Virus record (IMG/VR): IMGVR_UViG_3300037042_002822
Span: 1-27,119 of that record
DNA: 27,119 nt
Source: a virus
Direction: 5' to 3' (one strand)
Shown piece by piece: positions 26,920 to 27,119 of this stretch. Both the position numbers and the translations under genes were made by a program. Each line of letters opens with the position of its first letter. Within the stretch, counting starts at the first letter, position 1. The notes beneath the pieces were generated by a model that was given only the letters and a program-made list of their open reading frames with translations, was not told where the DNA came from and did not search any database.

Positions 26920-27119
26920 ATGCCATATGAAAAGATGAACGATCAGGATATTTCAGACGCTTTGGCGTTGGCTAATCAATCCACACAAGAGCTTCGTAAT
27001 GCTAAGGCTCTTGTTCGTGATCAAGCTTATGCTGATCGTTCAATGTCTGATTATGCTGGCGATGTTGGCCGTACACTTTCCGGCATGAAAGACATTGGCC
27101 TGTTCCACGACATCATTCC
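26920..27119 (+). CDS. Structural-module protein, N-terminal part (runs off window)
   Basis: Open from ATG 26920 to the right edge (66 codons visible) with GAGG/GAGGG upstream in a hairpin loop. The start is helical and polar: MNDQDISDALALANQSTQEL, then ALVRDQAYADRSMSDYAGDV. No motif recognised. Its T-ending codons (GCT, CGT, GAT, GTT) resemble the genes at 1-2886, not the neighbouring portal and terminase genes. It probably belongs to the head/virion module. Confidence 0.7.
   Translation, partial: MPYEKMNDQDISDALALANQSTQELRNAKALVRDQAYADRSMSDYAGDVGRTLSGMKDIGLFHDII

Noticed and set aside
1-27119. tRNA, integrase or att sites
   Set aside because: No cloverleaf with a TTCRA loop, no tyrosine or serine recombinase motif and no core duplication were seen.

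Overview
The window is 27.1 kb of a tailed, double-stranded DNA phage genome, most likely one that infects an alphaproteobacterium. The evidence for a phage is a P22-type portal protein, large and small terminase subunits, a fibre-like virion protein, an ERF annealing protein, a Gp157-like protein, RusA, a wHTH replication protein, a T7 gp4/Twinkle-like primase-helicase and very dense packing of small genes joined by ATGA/GTGA/TGATG overlaps. The evidence for an alphaproteobacterial host is indirect. I found no GANTC site (the CcrM methylation target of that class) anywhere in the window, where about 106 are expected, and the 802-aa virion protein ends in a GGRV-type tail I associate with phages and prophages of that class. 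I saw no integrase, recognisable CI-type lysogeny repressor or tRNA, so lifestyle is undecided. Both window ends cut through genes, so this is not a complete genome.

Layout. (1) 2-4215, plus strand: end of a late module with a partial protein, an 802-aa probable internal/ejection protein and a 439-aa fibre-like protein. (2) 4212-7099, minus strand: a seven-gene recombination operon read from Gp157-like through ERF, an SSB-tailed protein and two small proteins to a PD-(D/E)XK-like nuclease and an HNH nuclease. It converges on the fibre gene so tightly that both stop codons lie in one TTAA. (3) 7100-10625, plus strand: replication module with RusA, a DnaA domain-IV protein, a replication initiator whose gene carries four iterons (probable origin), and a primase zinc-finger ORF followed in another frame by the Toprim-helicase ORF. 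(4) 10649-13812: short units with a repeated promoter/operator/5'-hairpin cassette (three copies), two identical UUCG hairpins, a small minus-strand operon with a HTH protein (12624 to 11813) and a secreted lytic transglycosylase. (5) 13832-18817, plus strand: about twenty tiny genes (HTH proteins, DUF3310, a DUF7220-like membrane protein, Cys-rich proteins, four tandem coiled-coil paralogues, membrane and secreted proteins). (6) 18882-20474: a C5-cytosine methyltransferase with a second conserved gene overprinted inside it. (7) 20512 to the right edge: packaging/head module (TerS, small membrane protein, TerL, portal, HTH-metallophosphoesterase, small conserved genes and the start of a further gene).

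How it fits together (inference): the DnaA-like protein and the iteron-bearing initiator open the origin near 8.5 kb and the primase-helicase extends the fork. ERF, the SSB-like protein, the nucleases and RusA process recombination intermediates and concatemers. The methyltransferase and the absence of GANTC shield or adapt the DNA to the host, and the terminase packages it through the portal. The most unusual observations are the absence of GANTC, the overprinted gene in the methyltransferase, the iterons that break reading-frame phase, and the threefold regulatory cassette.
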